Part shown: positions 41,360 through 50,865 of the stretch, one piece after another
How the letters are laid out: each line of letters opens with the position of its first letter
Numbering within the stretch: the first letter of the stretch is position 1
Assembly (NCBI GenBank): GCA_002412965.1
Contig: DHWB01000012.1
Span: forward strand, 141,697-205,696
Direction: 5' to 3'
Length of the DNA stretch: 64,000 nucleotides
From: Desulfomicrobium sp. UBA5193
GTDB lineage: Bacteria > Desulfobacterota > Desulfovibrionia > Desulfovibrionales > Desulfomicrobiaceae
Translations under genes and position numbers: made by a program
Notes under the pieces: generated by a model
The model's input: the letters and a program-made list of their open reading frames with translations, nothing else
Told to the model about the DNA's origin: nothing
Databases searched by the model: none

Positions 41360-42381
41360 GCCTGCCTTCCCTGATACCATGCATCCATGAACTGGCGATA
41401 GGCGCCGCTCTGCACTTCGTCAAGCCAGGCCCCGTTCGCCTCATACCAGGCCAGGGTCCGGGCCATGCCGTCCTCGAAGGAGAACTCGGGCGTCCAGCCA
41501 AGATCCCTCGTTGAGCGTTCAAAAGCCATGGCATAGCGGCGATCGTGGCCGGGCCGGTCCGTCACGAAGGTGATGAGGTCCTCGCTTTTGCCCGTCAGGC
41601 GCAGGATGGTGCGGACCACTTCGATGTTCGTGCGCTCCGCGTCCCCGCCGAAATTGTAGACCGCGCCGGGCGTGCCCCTGAAAAGTGCGGCCTCCACACC
41701 CCGGCAGTGGTCCAGGACGTGGATCCAGTCGCGCACATTGAGCCCGTCGCCATAGACCGGAATGGACTCGCCGCGAGAGGCCTTGAGATAGACCAAGGGG
41801 ATGAGCTTCTCCGGAAACTGGTATGGCCCGTAGTTGTTGGAACAGCGGGTGATGATGACCGGCATTCCGTATGTGTGGAAATAGGCCCTGACCAGCAGGT
41901 CCGAGGAGGCCTTGGAGGCCGAGTAGGGCGAATTGGGCGCCAGGGGCGTGTCTTCCGTGAATTGCCCTGTCGGGCCGAGGGTGCCATACACCTCGTCCGT
42001 CGAGATGTGCACGAAGCGGGGAATTCCGGCCCGTCTGGCAGCTTCCAGCAGGTTCTGCGTGCCCAGCACGTTAGTGGTCACGAAGGGGAAAGGATCGTTT
42101 ATGGAGCGGTCCACATGGGACTCGGCCGCGAAATTGAGGACCGCGTCGAAGGGAAAACGGCCGAGCAGTTCGGGCACGAGCTGCTGGTCGCAGATGTCGC
42201 CGTGCACGAAATGGTAGCGCCGGCCCAGATGCCGGTCTTCCACCTCGGCCAGATTGCGGCGGTTGCCGGCATAGGTCAGCTTGTCCAGGTTGACGATGAC
42301 CAGATCGTCATGGACGCCGAGCATGTGCTGGATGAAATTGGAGCCGATGAAGCCGCAGCCTCCGGTGACGAGCAAATGCAT
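41356..42381 (-). CDS. rfbB: dTDP-glucose 4,6-dehydratase
   Basis: A 341-residue extended-SDR enzyme starting MHLLVTGGCGFIGSNFI (NAD loop). SHVDRSINDPFPF, STDEVYGTLG and YSASKASSDLLVRAY (YxxxK) are the family motifs. It makes dTDP-4-keto-6-deoxyglucose, the first step of dTDP-rhamnose synthesis. GGAGAATAC is before ATG 42381. It is the first gene of a run reading rfbB-rfbD-hrcA-grpE, and is divergent from trmL. Confidence 0.93.
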   Translation of the reverse strand: MHLLVTGGCGFIGSNFIQHMLGVHDDLVIVNLDKLTYAGNRRNLAEVEDRHLGRRYHFVHGDICDQQLVPELLGRFPFDAVLNFAAESHVDRSINDPFPFVTTNVLGTQNLLEAARRAGIPRFVHISTDEVYGTLGPTGQFTEDTPLAPNSPYSASKASSDLLVRAYFHTYGMPVIITRCSNNYGPYQFPEKLIPLVYLKASRGESIPVYGDGLNVRDWIHVLDHCRGVEAALFRGTPGAVYNFGGDAERTNIEVVRTILRLTGKSEDLITFVTDRPGHDRRYAMAFERSTRDLGWTPEFSFEDGMARTLAWYEANGAWLDEVQSGAYRQFMDAWYQGRQA

Positions 42382-42493
42382 GTATTCTCCAGGCTTCGCG
42401 GTTCTTGACGGAAGCGGGATTGAAAGCCAATTGATTGCGTGCCGGACAGTGCGGCGCTTCGAACCAAAGAAAAATACGCAAAGAGTACCCAAG

Positions 42494-42964
42494 ATGCAAA
42501 TAGCCCTTTACGAGCCTGAAATTCCACCAAATACGGGAACAATCGCTCGCCTCTGCGCCGCCACCACTACCCGCCTGAACCTGATCGAGCCCCTGGGTTT
42601 CAGCTTGGACGACAAATATCTGAAGCGGGCCGGACTGGACTACTGGCCCCATGTGGACAAGCGGATCTGGTCTTCCTGGGCCGCCTTTCTGGAAGGGCGG
42701 GACTCCGGGCGGTTGGTTTTCACCAGCGCCCGCCAGGGGACATCCTACCACCGCTTCGCCTTCCGGCCGGACGACATCATCGTGCTCGGCCCCGAAACCA
42801 GAGGCCTGCCCCCGGAAGTTCTGGAGGGAGCCGAGGATCTGGTGCGCATCCCGATCTGGGGCCGGGTCAGGAGCGTAAATCTGGCCAACGCCGCAGCCGT
42901 GCTGCTCTACGAGGCCTACCGCCAGACCGGGGAACTGGACCTGCGCGAGGACGCCCCGGAATAA
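42494..42964 (+). CDS. trmL: tRNA (cytidine(34)-2'-O)-methyltransferase
   Basis: A 156-residue minimal SPOUT methyltransferase. EPEIPPNTGTIARLCAAT is motif 1 (conserved N), IVLGPETRGLP is motif 2, and IPIWGRVRSVNLANAAAVLL is motif 3. This size and order is TrmL (YibK). The frame upstream to 42281 lies over rfbB and is rejected; ATG 42494 gives the usual length. cobD follows 16 bases later on the same strand. Confidence 0.92.
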   Translation: MQIALYEPEIPPNTGTIARLCAATTTRLNLIEPLGFSLDDKYLKRAGLDYWPHVDKRIWSSWAAFLEGRDSGRLVFTSARQGTSYHRFAFRPDDIIVLGPETRGLPPEVLEGAEDLVRIPIWGRVRSVNLANAAAVLLYEAYRQTGELDLREDAPE

Positions 42965-42980
42965 CACGAAGAGGTCCATC

Positions 42981-43949
42981 ATGCTCGACATGCTGTACAA
43001 TCTGCCCCTGAACCTGTCCCTGCTTGTTTTTCTGCTGGGCTGCGCGGCCCTGGACCTTCTCTTCGGAGACCCTCGGGAATGGCCGCACCCGGTGCGGCTC
43101 ATCGGCGCGGCCCTGGACCGCCTTGAGGGATGGGCGAGAGGATTCTGGCTCGGCCCACGCGTTGGCGGAGCCCTGTCCGTCCTTGCCCTGGCCGTGGGCT
43201 GCGCGGGAATTGCGGCGCTGCTCTCCGGCCTTCCCCTGGTAGGCGAGCTTCTGGCCCTGTACCTGGGCTACGCAGGCCTGGCTTTGGGCTGTCTGCTGCG
43301 GGAAACGCAGGCCGTGCTGGATTTGCTGGAAAACGGGCGGTTGGCCGCAGCTCGCGCGCATCTGGCCGGACTGGTCAGCCGCGACACGGCGGACATGGAT
43401 CAGGACGAGGTCTGCCGCGCGCTGGGTGAAACCCTGGCCGAAAATTTCAACGACGGATACGTGGCGCCGTTCTTCTGGCTCGCCCTCCTCGGCCCGGCCG
43501 GACTGTGGGCGTACAAAGCCGTGAGCACGGTGGATTCCATGTGGGGCTACCGCACGGAACGCTTCGAAGAGCTGGGCAAGGCCGGTGCGCGCGCCGACGA
43601 CGCCCTGGCCTGGATTCCCGCCCGCCTGGCCGCGTTCTACATCTGGATCGCGGGCTGGCTTATGCTGCGCCCCGCGTCATGGAGCCACATCGCCCGCGAC
43701 GCCCGGACCATGGACAGCCCCAACGCGGGCTGGCCCATGAGCGCCGCGGCCCATGTTTGCGGAGTGAGCATGGGCGGCCCGACGCGCTATTTCGGAGAAA
43801 TCAAGGACAAACCGCCGCTCGGACCCCAAGGCTTGCCGTGGTCCACGGGCAAAATCCGCGCCATGCGCCGGGTGCTCCTGCTCGCGGCACTGCTGTACAC
43901 ACTCTGCGCGACCGCCGCGGGCAGTTTCCTTGCATGGTGGAGCCTTTAG
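42981..43949 (+). CDS. cobD: Adenosylcobinamide-phosphate synthase
   Basis: A 322-residue inner-membrane protein of the CobD/CbiB family. The start has LLFGDPREWPHPVRLIG, the family signature, and later motifs include ETLAENFNDGYVAPFFW and KAVSTVDSMWGYR. It attaches aminopropanol to adenosylcobyrinic acid in B12 synthesis. Five or so helices are seen. Other cobalamin genes are not in the window; it may be transcribed with trmL. Confidence 0.92.
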   Translation: MLDMLYNLPLNLSLLVFLLGCAALDLLFGDPREWPHPVRLIGAALDRLEGWARGFWLGPRVGGALSVLALAVGCAGIAALLSGLPLVGELLALYLGYAGLALGCLLRETQAVLDLLENGRLAAARAHLAGLVSRDTADMDQDEVCRALGETLAENFNDGYVAPFFWLALLGPAGLWAYKAVSTVDSMWGYRTERFEELGKAGARADDALAWIPARLAAFYIWIAGWLMLRPASWSHIARDARTMDSPNAGWPMSAAAHVCGVSMGGPTRYFGEIKDKPPLGPQGLPWSTGKIRAMRRVLLLAALLYTLCATAAGSFLAWWSL

Positions 43950-43987
43950 TGATGCACACCCCGAAATTTCAAAGCTGAAATCTCAAA

Positions 43988-44839
43988 TCATTCCCCTTCC
44001 CATCTGCCCCACGTGCCGCTTGGCAGATCAAGCACCCCCTCGCCGCCGCGCAGAAGCATCTCCCCGCACGAAAGCTCGCCCCGCCCAAAGGTCTGCTCCA
44101 GCAGATTCCTGAGCACAATGGGCGAAAAGCCCGGCGTGTGCGAGGTCAGGATGACAAAGAGGGGCGTGTCACTCATGACCTGACGGACCAGCTCCAGGGT
44201 TTCCTGCACGTTCTTTTCGACCTTGAAGAGCTCGCCGCGCTTGCCCCGGCCAAAGGACGGCGGATCGAGGAGCACCCCGTCATATTTGCGCCCGCGCCGC
44301 ACTTCCCGCTTCAGAAACGCGCCGACATCGTCCACGATGAAGCGGATACCCGCGTCCTCCAGGCCGTTCAGGGCTGCGTTGCCGCGCGCCCACTCGACCA
44401 TGCCCTTGGAGGCGTCGAGATGGCAGCATTCTGCGCCGGCCTTGGCCGCAGCCAGGGTCGCGCCGCCGGAATAGGCGAAGAGGTTCAAAAAGCGCGGCGC
44501 CTGCTCCCGTTTGCCAGCCGCGTCCTTGACCTCTGCGGCGATCCATTCCCACAGGTCCAGCGTCTCCGGAAAGATCCCGAGGTGGCCGAAATCAGTGGTC
44601 GAGAGGCACATGCGCACCCCGCGCGCCGTGACGACCCATTCCTCGGGCAAGCGCTCCCGGCCATGCCAGTTCATCCCGTCCTTGCGGTCGAAGGTGGCAT
44701 TGGCGCTGTCCCAGAGTTCGGGCCGCCGGGGCTCCCACACAGCCTGGGCGCAAGGGCGGGCCAGGATGACGGAACCGAAGCGTTCCAGTTTTTGTCCGTT
44801 GCCGCTGTCGAGCAGCTCGTAATCGTCCTGTATCTGCAT
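43988..44839 (-). CDS. Class I SAM-dependent rRNA methyltransferase, RlmI/RlmK-like
   Basis: A 283-residue protein with LNLFAYSGGATLAAAKAG (SAM loop), DVGAFLKREVRRGRKYD and GVLLDPPSFGRGKRGE, the D-P-P motif of base methyltransferases. The C-terminal methyltransferase is complete, but the N-terminal PUA-like part of E. coli RlmI is short here. It probably methylates a cytosine in rRNA. The stop lies 38 bases beyond the convergent cobD. Target is inferred, not shown. Confidence 0.82.
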   Translation of the reverse strand: MQIQDDYELLDSGNGQKLERFGSVILARPCAQAVWEPRRPELWDSANATFDRKDGMNWHGRERLPEEWVVTARGVRMCLSTTDFGHLGIFPETLDLWEWIAAEVKDAAGKREQAPRFLNLFAYSGGATLAAAKAGAECCHLDASKGMVEWARGNAALNGLEDAGIRFIVDDVGAFLKREVRRGRKYDGVLLDPPSFGRGKRGELFKVEKNVQETLELVRQVMSDTPLFVILTSHTPGFSPIVLRNLLEQTFGRGELSCGEMLLRGGEGVLDLPSGTWGRWEGE

Positions 44840-44899
44840 GGATGCTCCATAAGCGAAAAACCCTTCCGGGCGGGTGCCTGAAAGGGTTTGTGCGGTCGG

Positions 44900-44975
44900 T
44901 GGTGGGCGATACAGGATTTGAACCTGTGACTTCCACCGTGTGAAGGTGGCACTCTCACCGCTGAGTTAATCGCCC
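44900..44975 (-). tRNA. tRNA-Val (anticodon CAC)
   Basis: Reading the minus strand, acceptor arm GGGCGAT pairs with ATCGCCC, followed by A and an encoded CCA (44900-44902). The D-arm, anticodon stem CCACC/GGTGG with loop TTCACAC, and T-arm CAGGTTCAAATCCTG are complete. Anticodon CAC reads the Val codon GUG. The gene stands alone between the RlmI-like gene and a GNAT gene. Confidence 0.95.
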
Positions 44976-44984
44976 GAGGAAATG

Positions 44985-45014
44985 CGTTTAGCCCCGGGCC
45001 CTGCGTCCTGTCAA
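44985..45014 (-). promoter_or_regulatory. Promoter of tRNA-Val
   Basis: On the minus strand TTGACA (45009-45014) and TAAACG (44985-44990) are 18 bases apart, with a GC-rich stretch between. It ends about 10 bases upstream of the tRNA 5' end. The -10 is imperfect. Confidence 0.55.
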
Positions 45015-45043
45015 GAAATTACCGGCAGCTGATCCGCCCGACA

Positions 45044-45574
45044 TCACAGATTTTTTTGCAGTTCCAGGAATGCGTGCCTGTCGGGGCCAAAACAGCGGTC
45101 TCCGCTCATCCCGGTGATCTGCATGAATCCGAGCCGGATCCAGAAACGCAGGGCGTTCCAGTTCTTGAGCCCCACGCCCACCCGCACCCTGGTCATGGGA
45201 CCGAGACGCAGCATGGCCTCCAGGCGCAGATAGACCTCGCGGCCCAGACCGACGCCCTGGAACGAGGAGTGCAGAAAAAGCTCGCCGACATAGGCGATTT
45301 GGGGCTTGGGATAGCCCAGATACACGCTGAGTAGTCCGATGGCGTCCCCCGCCTGTGTTTCGCGCAGGATCAGGTTGTGCAGGCCCGAGGGTACGGCCCT
45401 GGAAGGCAGGTTGTGGTGCTGGACAAAGCGGTGCGCCAGGGCCGAGGGCTCATTTTCCCGGTCCAGCAGGAGCAGAAGTTCCCGGTTCCCGGCGTAGACA
45501 GCCTCGATCTCCGGCGTGTCGGCCTCTGTCACGGGCCGGGCGATGACGCGTTCGCTGTGAAATGAATAGGGCAT
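45044..45574 (-). CDS. GNAT-family N-acetyltransferase
   Basis: A 176-residue single-domain protein. The acetyl-CoA loop is LHSSFQGVGLGREVYLRLEA (Q/RxxGxG/A) after a beta strand AYVGELFLHS. It should transfer an acetyl group to an unknown amine. ATG 45574 (MPYSFHSER) is the best start, but the ribosome-binding site is weak and overlaps a hairpin after proC, so it may be expressed poorly or from its own promoter. Confidence 0.82.
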   Translation of the reverse strand: MPYSFHSERVIARPVTEADTPEIEAVYAGNRELLLLLDRENEPSALAHRFVQHHNLPSRAVPSGLHNLILRETQAGDAIGLLSVYLGYPKPQIAYVGELFLHSSFQGVGLGREVYLRLEAMLRLGPMTRVRVGVGLKNWNALRFWIRLGFMQITGMSGDRCFGPDRHAFLELQKNL

Positions 45575-45580
45575 AAGAAA

Positions 45581-45598
45581 GGCGGCCAGAGGGCCGCC
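45581..45598 (-). terminator. Hairpin at the end of proC
   Basis: GGCGGCC (45581-45587) and GGCCGCC (45592-45598) form a 7-bp stem that starts within the proC stop codon. On the minus strand TTTCTTAT follows, a weak T-tract. It may attenuate transcription before the GNAT gene. Confidence 0.5.
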
Positions 45599-46389
45599 TA
45601 CTCCGCCAGTTCCTTGCTGCGCCTGGCGGCCGCCTGGACTGCCTGGCTGAGCGCGAATTTGAAGCGGTGCTCGTCCAGGGCATTCAGTCCCGCGATGGTC
45701 GTTCCACCGGGGGAAGTGACCATTTCCTTTAATATTGTCGGATGCGCACCCTCGGCCTCGGCCATGAGGGCCGAGCCGGAGACCAGCCCCGCGACCATGC
45801 TGGTGGCCTGCGCACGGGTCAGCCCCAAGGTCACGCCCGCGTCGATGAGCCCTTCCATGAAGGCATAGACGTAGGCGGGTCCGGAACCAATGAGGCCCGT
45901 GTAGGCGTCGAAGAGCTTCTCCGGCAGCACATGCGCCTGACCAATGGAGGAGAACGTGCCCAGAACGGTCCTGCGGCGGTCCTCGTCCACAAGCTGGTGG
46001 TCGAAGCAGAGCGCGTACACGCCCTTGCCGACCATGGCCGGGGTGTTCGGCATGACGCGGATCACGGGACACTTTTTCCCGGACCATTCGACCAGCTGGT
46101 CCAGGGTGATACCGGCCGCGATGGAGACAAGACAGGTTTCGGGCCCAAGGGCCTCGGCCAGATCGGTCAGGACCGGACGCATGATCTGCGGCTTGACGGC
46201 CAGCAGGACATAGTCGGCGTTCTTGGCCAGTTCGCGGGCCGTCGGATGGATGGTCATGATGTCCGCGCTCTGGCGGCACATGCCTTCACTCGGATCGAAA
46301 CCGTGCAGGGCGAACGCCCCGCCCGAGGCCAGTCCGCGAGCGATGGCCCCGCCCATATTCCCAAGCCCGATGAACCCGAAACGTTTCAT
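45598..46389 (-). CDS. proC: Pyrroline-5-carboxylate reductase
   Basis: A 263-residue NAD(P)H enzyme that makes proline. FGFIGLGNMGGAIARGL is the cofactor loop, VIRVMPNTPAMVGKG follows, and GSGPAYVYAFMEGLIDAGV is the catalytic helix region. The start overlaps the ndk stop (TAATG at 46388-46391), indicating coupled translation. Length is as usual for ProC. Confidence 0.95.
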   Translation of the reverse strand: MKRFGFIGLGNMGGAIARGLASGGAFALHGFDPSEGMCRQSADIMTIHPTARELAKNADYVLLAVKPQIMRPVLTDLAEALGPETCLVSIAAGITLDQLVEWSGKKCPVIRVMPNTPAMVGKGVYALCFDHQLVDEDRRRTVLGTFSSIGQAHVLPEKLFDAYTGLIGSGPAYVYAFMEGLIDAGVTLGLTRAQATSMVAGLVSGSALMAEAEGAHPTILKEMVTSPGGTTIAGLNALDEHRFKFALSQAVQAAARRSKELAE

Positions 46390-46805
46390 TATCCCACCAG
46401 TTCCAATGCGTTGAAGAAGTAAACGATTTCCACGGACGCAGTATCCTGACCGTCGGAACCGTGGCAGGAGTTCTTTTCGATGTCCAGCGCGTATTTCTTG
46501 CGGATGGTGCCTTCGGCGGCGTTGTCCTTGTTGGTCGCGCCCATCAGGTCGCGGTACTTCTGCACAGCGTTCTCGCCTTCCAGGCACATGACCACGCAGG
46601 GGCCGGAGCACATGTACTCGACAAGGCTGCCGAAAAAGGGACGCGCGCTGTGCACGGCGTAAAAGCCTTCGGCCTGGGACTTGGTCAACTGGATCATTTT
46701 CAGGCCCACGATGCGCAGTCCGGCGCTCTGGATCATGGCCATGATCTCGCCCTGCAGGTTGCGGGCGACGGCGTCGGGTTTGATGATGGAGAAAGTGCGT
46801 TCCAT
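46389..46805 (-). CDS. ndk: Nucleoside diphosphate kinase
   Basis: A 138-residue enzyme with the active-site His in NSCHGSDGQDTA (usually N-x-x-H-G-S-D), start MERTFSIIKPDAVARN. It exchanges phosphate among NTPs and NDPs. It overlaps proC and is the first gene of that pair; an ACTCC-like gap of 188 bases separates it from the divergent GAF gene. Hexamer or tetramer by family. Confidence 0.95.
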   Translation of the reverse strand: MERTFSIIKPDAVARNLQGEIMAMIQSAGLRIVGLKMIQLTKSQAEGFYAVHSARPFFGSLVEYMCSGPCVVMCLEGENAVQKYRDLMGATNKDNAAEGTIRKKYALDIEKNSCHGSDGQDTASVEIVYFFNALELVG

Positions 46806-46993
46806 AAATACTCCTCAAGATGATTTTGGGGCCTCGTATCCTCTGCATAGGGAAAACTCAAGGCATCCGTGGAAAAAGGGAGCTGGTTGATCGTTCAATT
46901 CGCAATTTTTGTTCAGAAGCGAATTTATATTGTTCTCTTGCTCCGATGTCATATATGGATTTCGCGAAGTCTTTGACATGAACGGAGGAAATC

Positions 46994-47554
46994 ATGAGCA
47001 AAAAACGCCTCTATGAAATTATTTACGAAGTCAGCCGAACCGTAAATTCGAGCCTCGACCCAAGCGAGGTCTTAAGCCGCATCGCGGAGCAGGTGACCAG
47101 GGCCATGGGCGTCAAGGGATGCTTTATCCGGCTCCTTGACCGCACCGGCAAGGTCTTGAAACCGGCGGCCTATTTTGGCCTGAGCGAACGTTACGCCCAA
47201 AAAGGCGTGGTCGAAGTGGCCAAGAGCGGCCTGGACCGTGAAGCTTTTACAGGCAAGGTGGTCCAGATCGCCGATGCTGGTTCGGACCCCCGTTTTCAGT
47301 ACGGAGGCGAAGCGGCCAAGGAAGGACTGGTTTCCGTGCTGGTAGCGCCCCTGTTTGTGGAAGGAAGCCGCCCCATCGGCGTGCTCAGAGTCTACACGGG
47401 TGAGCGCCGCGCGTTTGACGCCGAGGAGATCGGCTTTCTGCAAGCCATAGCCAACATCTCGGCCATAGCCATTGAAAACGCGCGCATGCACCAGACCTTG
47501 AAGCGCCAGATGGAGTTGATCAACGCCTACGACTATCAGGTCTTTGAAGATTAG
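46994..47554 (+). CDS. GAF-domain protein upstream of gap
   Basis: A 186-residue protein that is almost entirely one GAF domain: LYEIIYEVSRTVNSSLDP start, GVKGCFIRLLDRTG, VSVLVAPLFVEGSRPIGVLRVYTG (parts) and the exit helix AIENARMHQ. No output domain is present, so it may bind a small ligand and work through a partner. AACGGAGGA lies ahead of the ATG. It ends 10 bases before gap and is probably in the same transcript. Confidence 0.8.
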   Translation: MSKKRLYEIIYEVSRTVNSSLDPSEVLSRIAEQVTRAMGVKGCFIRLLDRTGKVLKPAAYFGLSERYAQKGVVEVAKSGLDREAFTGKVVQIADAGSDPRFQYGGEAAKEGLVSVLVAPLFVEGSRPIGVLRVYTGERRAFDAEEIGFLQAIANISAIAIENARMHQTLKRQMELINAYDYQVFED

Positions 47555-47564
47555 GGAGTATTCC

Positions 47565-48584
47565 ATGGGAAAAACACGTATAGGAATCAATGGGTTCGGA
47601 CGCATTGGCCGGCAGGTGCTCAAGACCATCTGGCAGCGTCACCGCGACACCCTGGAAGTCGTGGCCATCAACGACCTTTTTGACACCCAGACCAACGCCC
47701 ACCTGCTTCGCCACGACACCTCCTACGGGCACTTCGCGCCCAGCGTGGAATCGGATGCCGAGACCATCCGCATCGGCGGCGAGTGGGAAGTGAAGAGTTT
47801 CGCCCTGCGCGACCCCAAGCTCATCCCCTGGAAGTCGTGCGGGGTGGACATCGTCATCGAATCCACGGGCATCTTCCGCACCGGCCCGACGGCTGGCCAG
47901 CACCTGGAGAGCGGCGCCAAAAAGGTCATCATCACCGCGCCCTCCAAGGACGAGGACCTGACCGTGGTCATCGGCGTGAACGAAGACAAGTACGACCCCG
48001 CAATCCACCACATTGTCTCCAACGCATCCTGCACCACCAACTGTCTGGCCCCGGCCGTCAAGGTCATGCACGCCAAGTTCGGCGTGGCCAAGGGCGTGCT
48101 GACCACCGTCCACGCCTACACCAACGACCAGCGCATCCTCGACCTGCCGCACAAGGATCTGCGCCGGGCCCGGGCCGCGGCCTGCAACATGATCCCCACG
48201 TCCACGGGCGCGGCCCAGGCCGTGGCCAAGGTCATCCCCGAAATGGCTGGCCGCTTTGACGGATATTCGGTGCGTGTGCCCCTGCCGGCAGTGTCCCTGG
48301 TGGATTTCGTGGCCGTGCTCGAACGCGACACGACCGCCGAGGAGCTCAAGGCCGCGTTCAAGGACGCCGCCGAGAATGAGCTCAAGGGCATCCTCGGCTA
48401 CAGCGAAGAGGCCCTGGTTTCCTCGGATTTCATCGCCGACCCGCATTCGGGTGTCGTGGACGCTGACTTCACCACGGTCCAGGCCGGGAACCTGGCCAAA
48501 GTGCTCATCTGGTACGACAACGAATGGGGCTATTCCTGCCGGGTGGCGGATCTGGCCCATCTCATGGCGCAGAAGGGATTCTAG
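47565..48584 (+). CDS. gap: Glyceraldehyde-3-phosphate dehydrogenase
   Basis: A 339-residue glycolytic enzyme. The NAD loop is INGFGRIGRQV, with D in AINDLFDT favouring NAD; the catalytic Cys is in SNASCTTNCLAP; substrate-binding STGAAQAV and the NEWGYS end are present. GGGAG is 7 bases before ATG 47565. It converts glyceraldehyde-3-phosphate to 1,3-bisphosphoglycerate. A strong terminator follows at 48628-48661. Confidence 0.97.
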   Translation: MGKTRIGINGFGRIGRQVLKTIWQRHRDTLEVVAINDLFDTQTNAHLLRHDTSYGHFAPSVESDAETIRIGGEWEVKSFALRDPKLIPWKSCGVDIVIESTGIFRTGPTAGQHLESGAKKVIITAPSKDEDLTVVIGVNEDKYDPAIHHIVSNASCTTNCLAPAVKVMHAKFGVAKGVLTTVHAYTNDQRILDLPHKDLRRARAAACNMIPTSTGAAQAVAKVIPEMAGRFDGYSVRVPLPAVSLVDFVAVLERDTTAEELKAAFKDAAENELKGILGYSEEALVSSDFIADPHSGVVDADFTTVQAGNLAKVLIWYDNEWGYSCRVADLAHLMAQKGF

Positions 48585-48627
48585 CGCGCACTTCTGAAGG
48601 CCGATCCGAAGGCCTGCATCTGCACAC

Positions 48628-48661
48628 AGCCCCCGCCGACGAGTTTGGCGGGGGCTCTTTT
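48628..48661 (+). terminator. Intrinsic terminator of gap
   Basis: AGCCCCCGCC (48628-48637) and GGCGGGGGCT (48647-48656) form a strong stem with a 9-base loop, followed by CTTTT. It lies 44 bases after the gap stop. Confidence 0.92.
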
Positions 48662-48664
48662 CGT

Positions 48665-48693
48665 CTTGAAGCCGGGCAATCGATCCCTGTCCC
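48665..48693 (+). promoter_or_regulatory. Candidate sigma-32-type promoter ahead of dnaK
   Basis: CTTGAA at 48665-48670 with CCCTGTCCC from 48685 (14 bases between) resembles a weak CTTGAA/CCCCAT heat-shock promoter. The -10 part matches poorly, so this is a guess from position ahead of dnaK. Confidence 0.25.
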
Positions 48694-48816
48694 GCAAGGG
48701 TGCGGAGTCATTTTGTGCAAGAAAATGTACAACCCGCCCTTTACAAGCATTTTTTAGGCGTTAATTTGTGCCCGATTTTTACAAGCTTTTTTTTCGAAAT
48801 CAGAGAGGAGACCACA

Positions 48817-50724
<1,908 letters not shown>

Positions 50725-50748
50725 GTACGGACCACGACAAGCATTGGC

Positions 50749-50778
50749 TTGACACGGCAATTTGCCGGTCCCTATACT
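50749..50778 (+). promoter_or_regulatory. Sigma-70 promoter for the LpoA-like lipoprotein operon
   Basis: TTGACA (50749-50754) and TATACT (50773-50778) are separated by 18 bases, a near-consensus pair. The start of transcription should be near 50785, inside the left arm of the terminator at 50783-50813. Confidence 0.75.
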
Positions 50779-50782
50779 CCAT

Positions 50783-50813
50783 GCCTGGCCCTTGACGGGG
50801 CCAGGCTTTTTTT
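50783..50813 (+). terminator. Intrinsic terminator of dnaK
   Basis: GCCTGGCC (50783-50790) and GGCCAGGC (50799-50806) with an 8-base loop are followed by seven T (50807-50813). It is 59 bases after the dnaK stop and directly after a promoter. Confidence 0.93.
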
Positions 50814-50865
50814 ATTCAACCGGGACTTTCCCACGTCAGACCTCAAGAGTCAGGCTCCATACATC

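Noticed and set aside
48585..48816. A CIRCE element before dnaK
   Set aside because: No TTAGCACTC/GAGTGCTAA pair is visible in this gap, even though hrcA is present elsewhere in the window.
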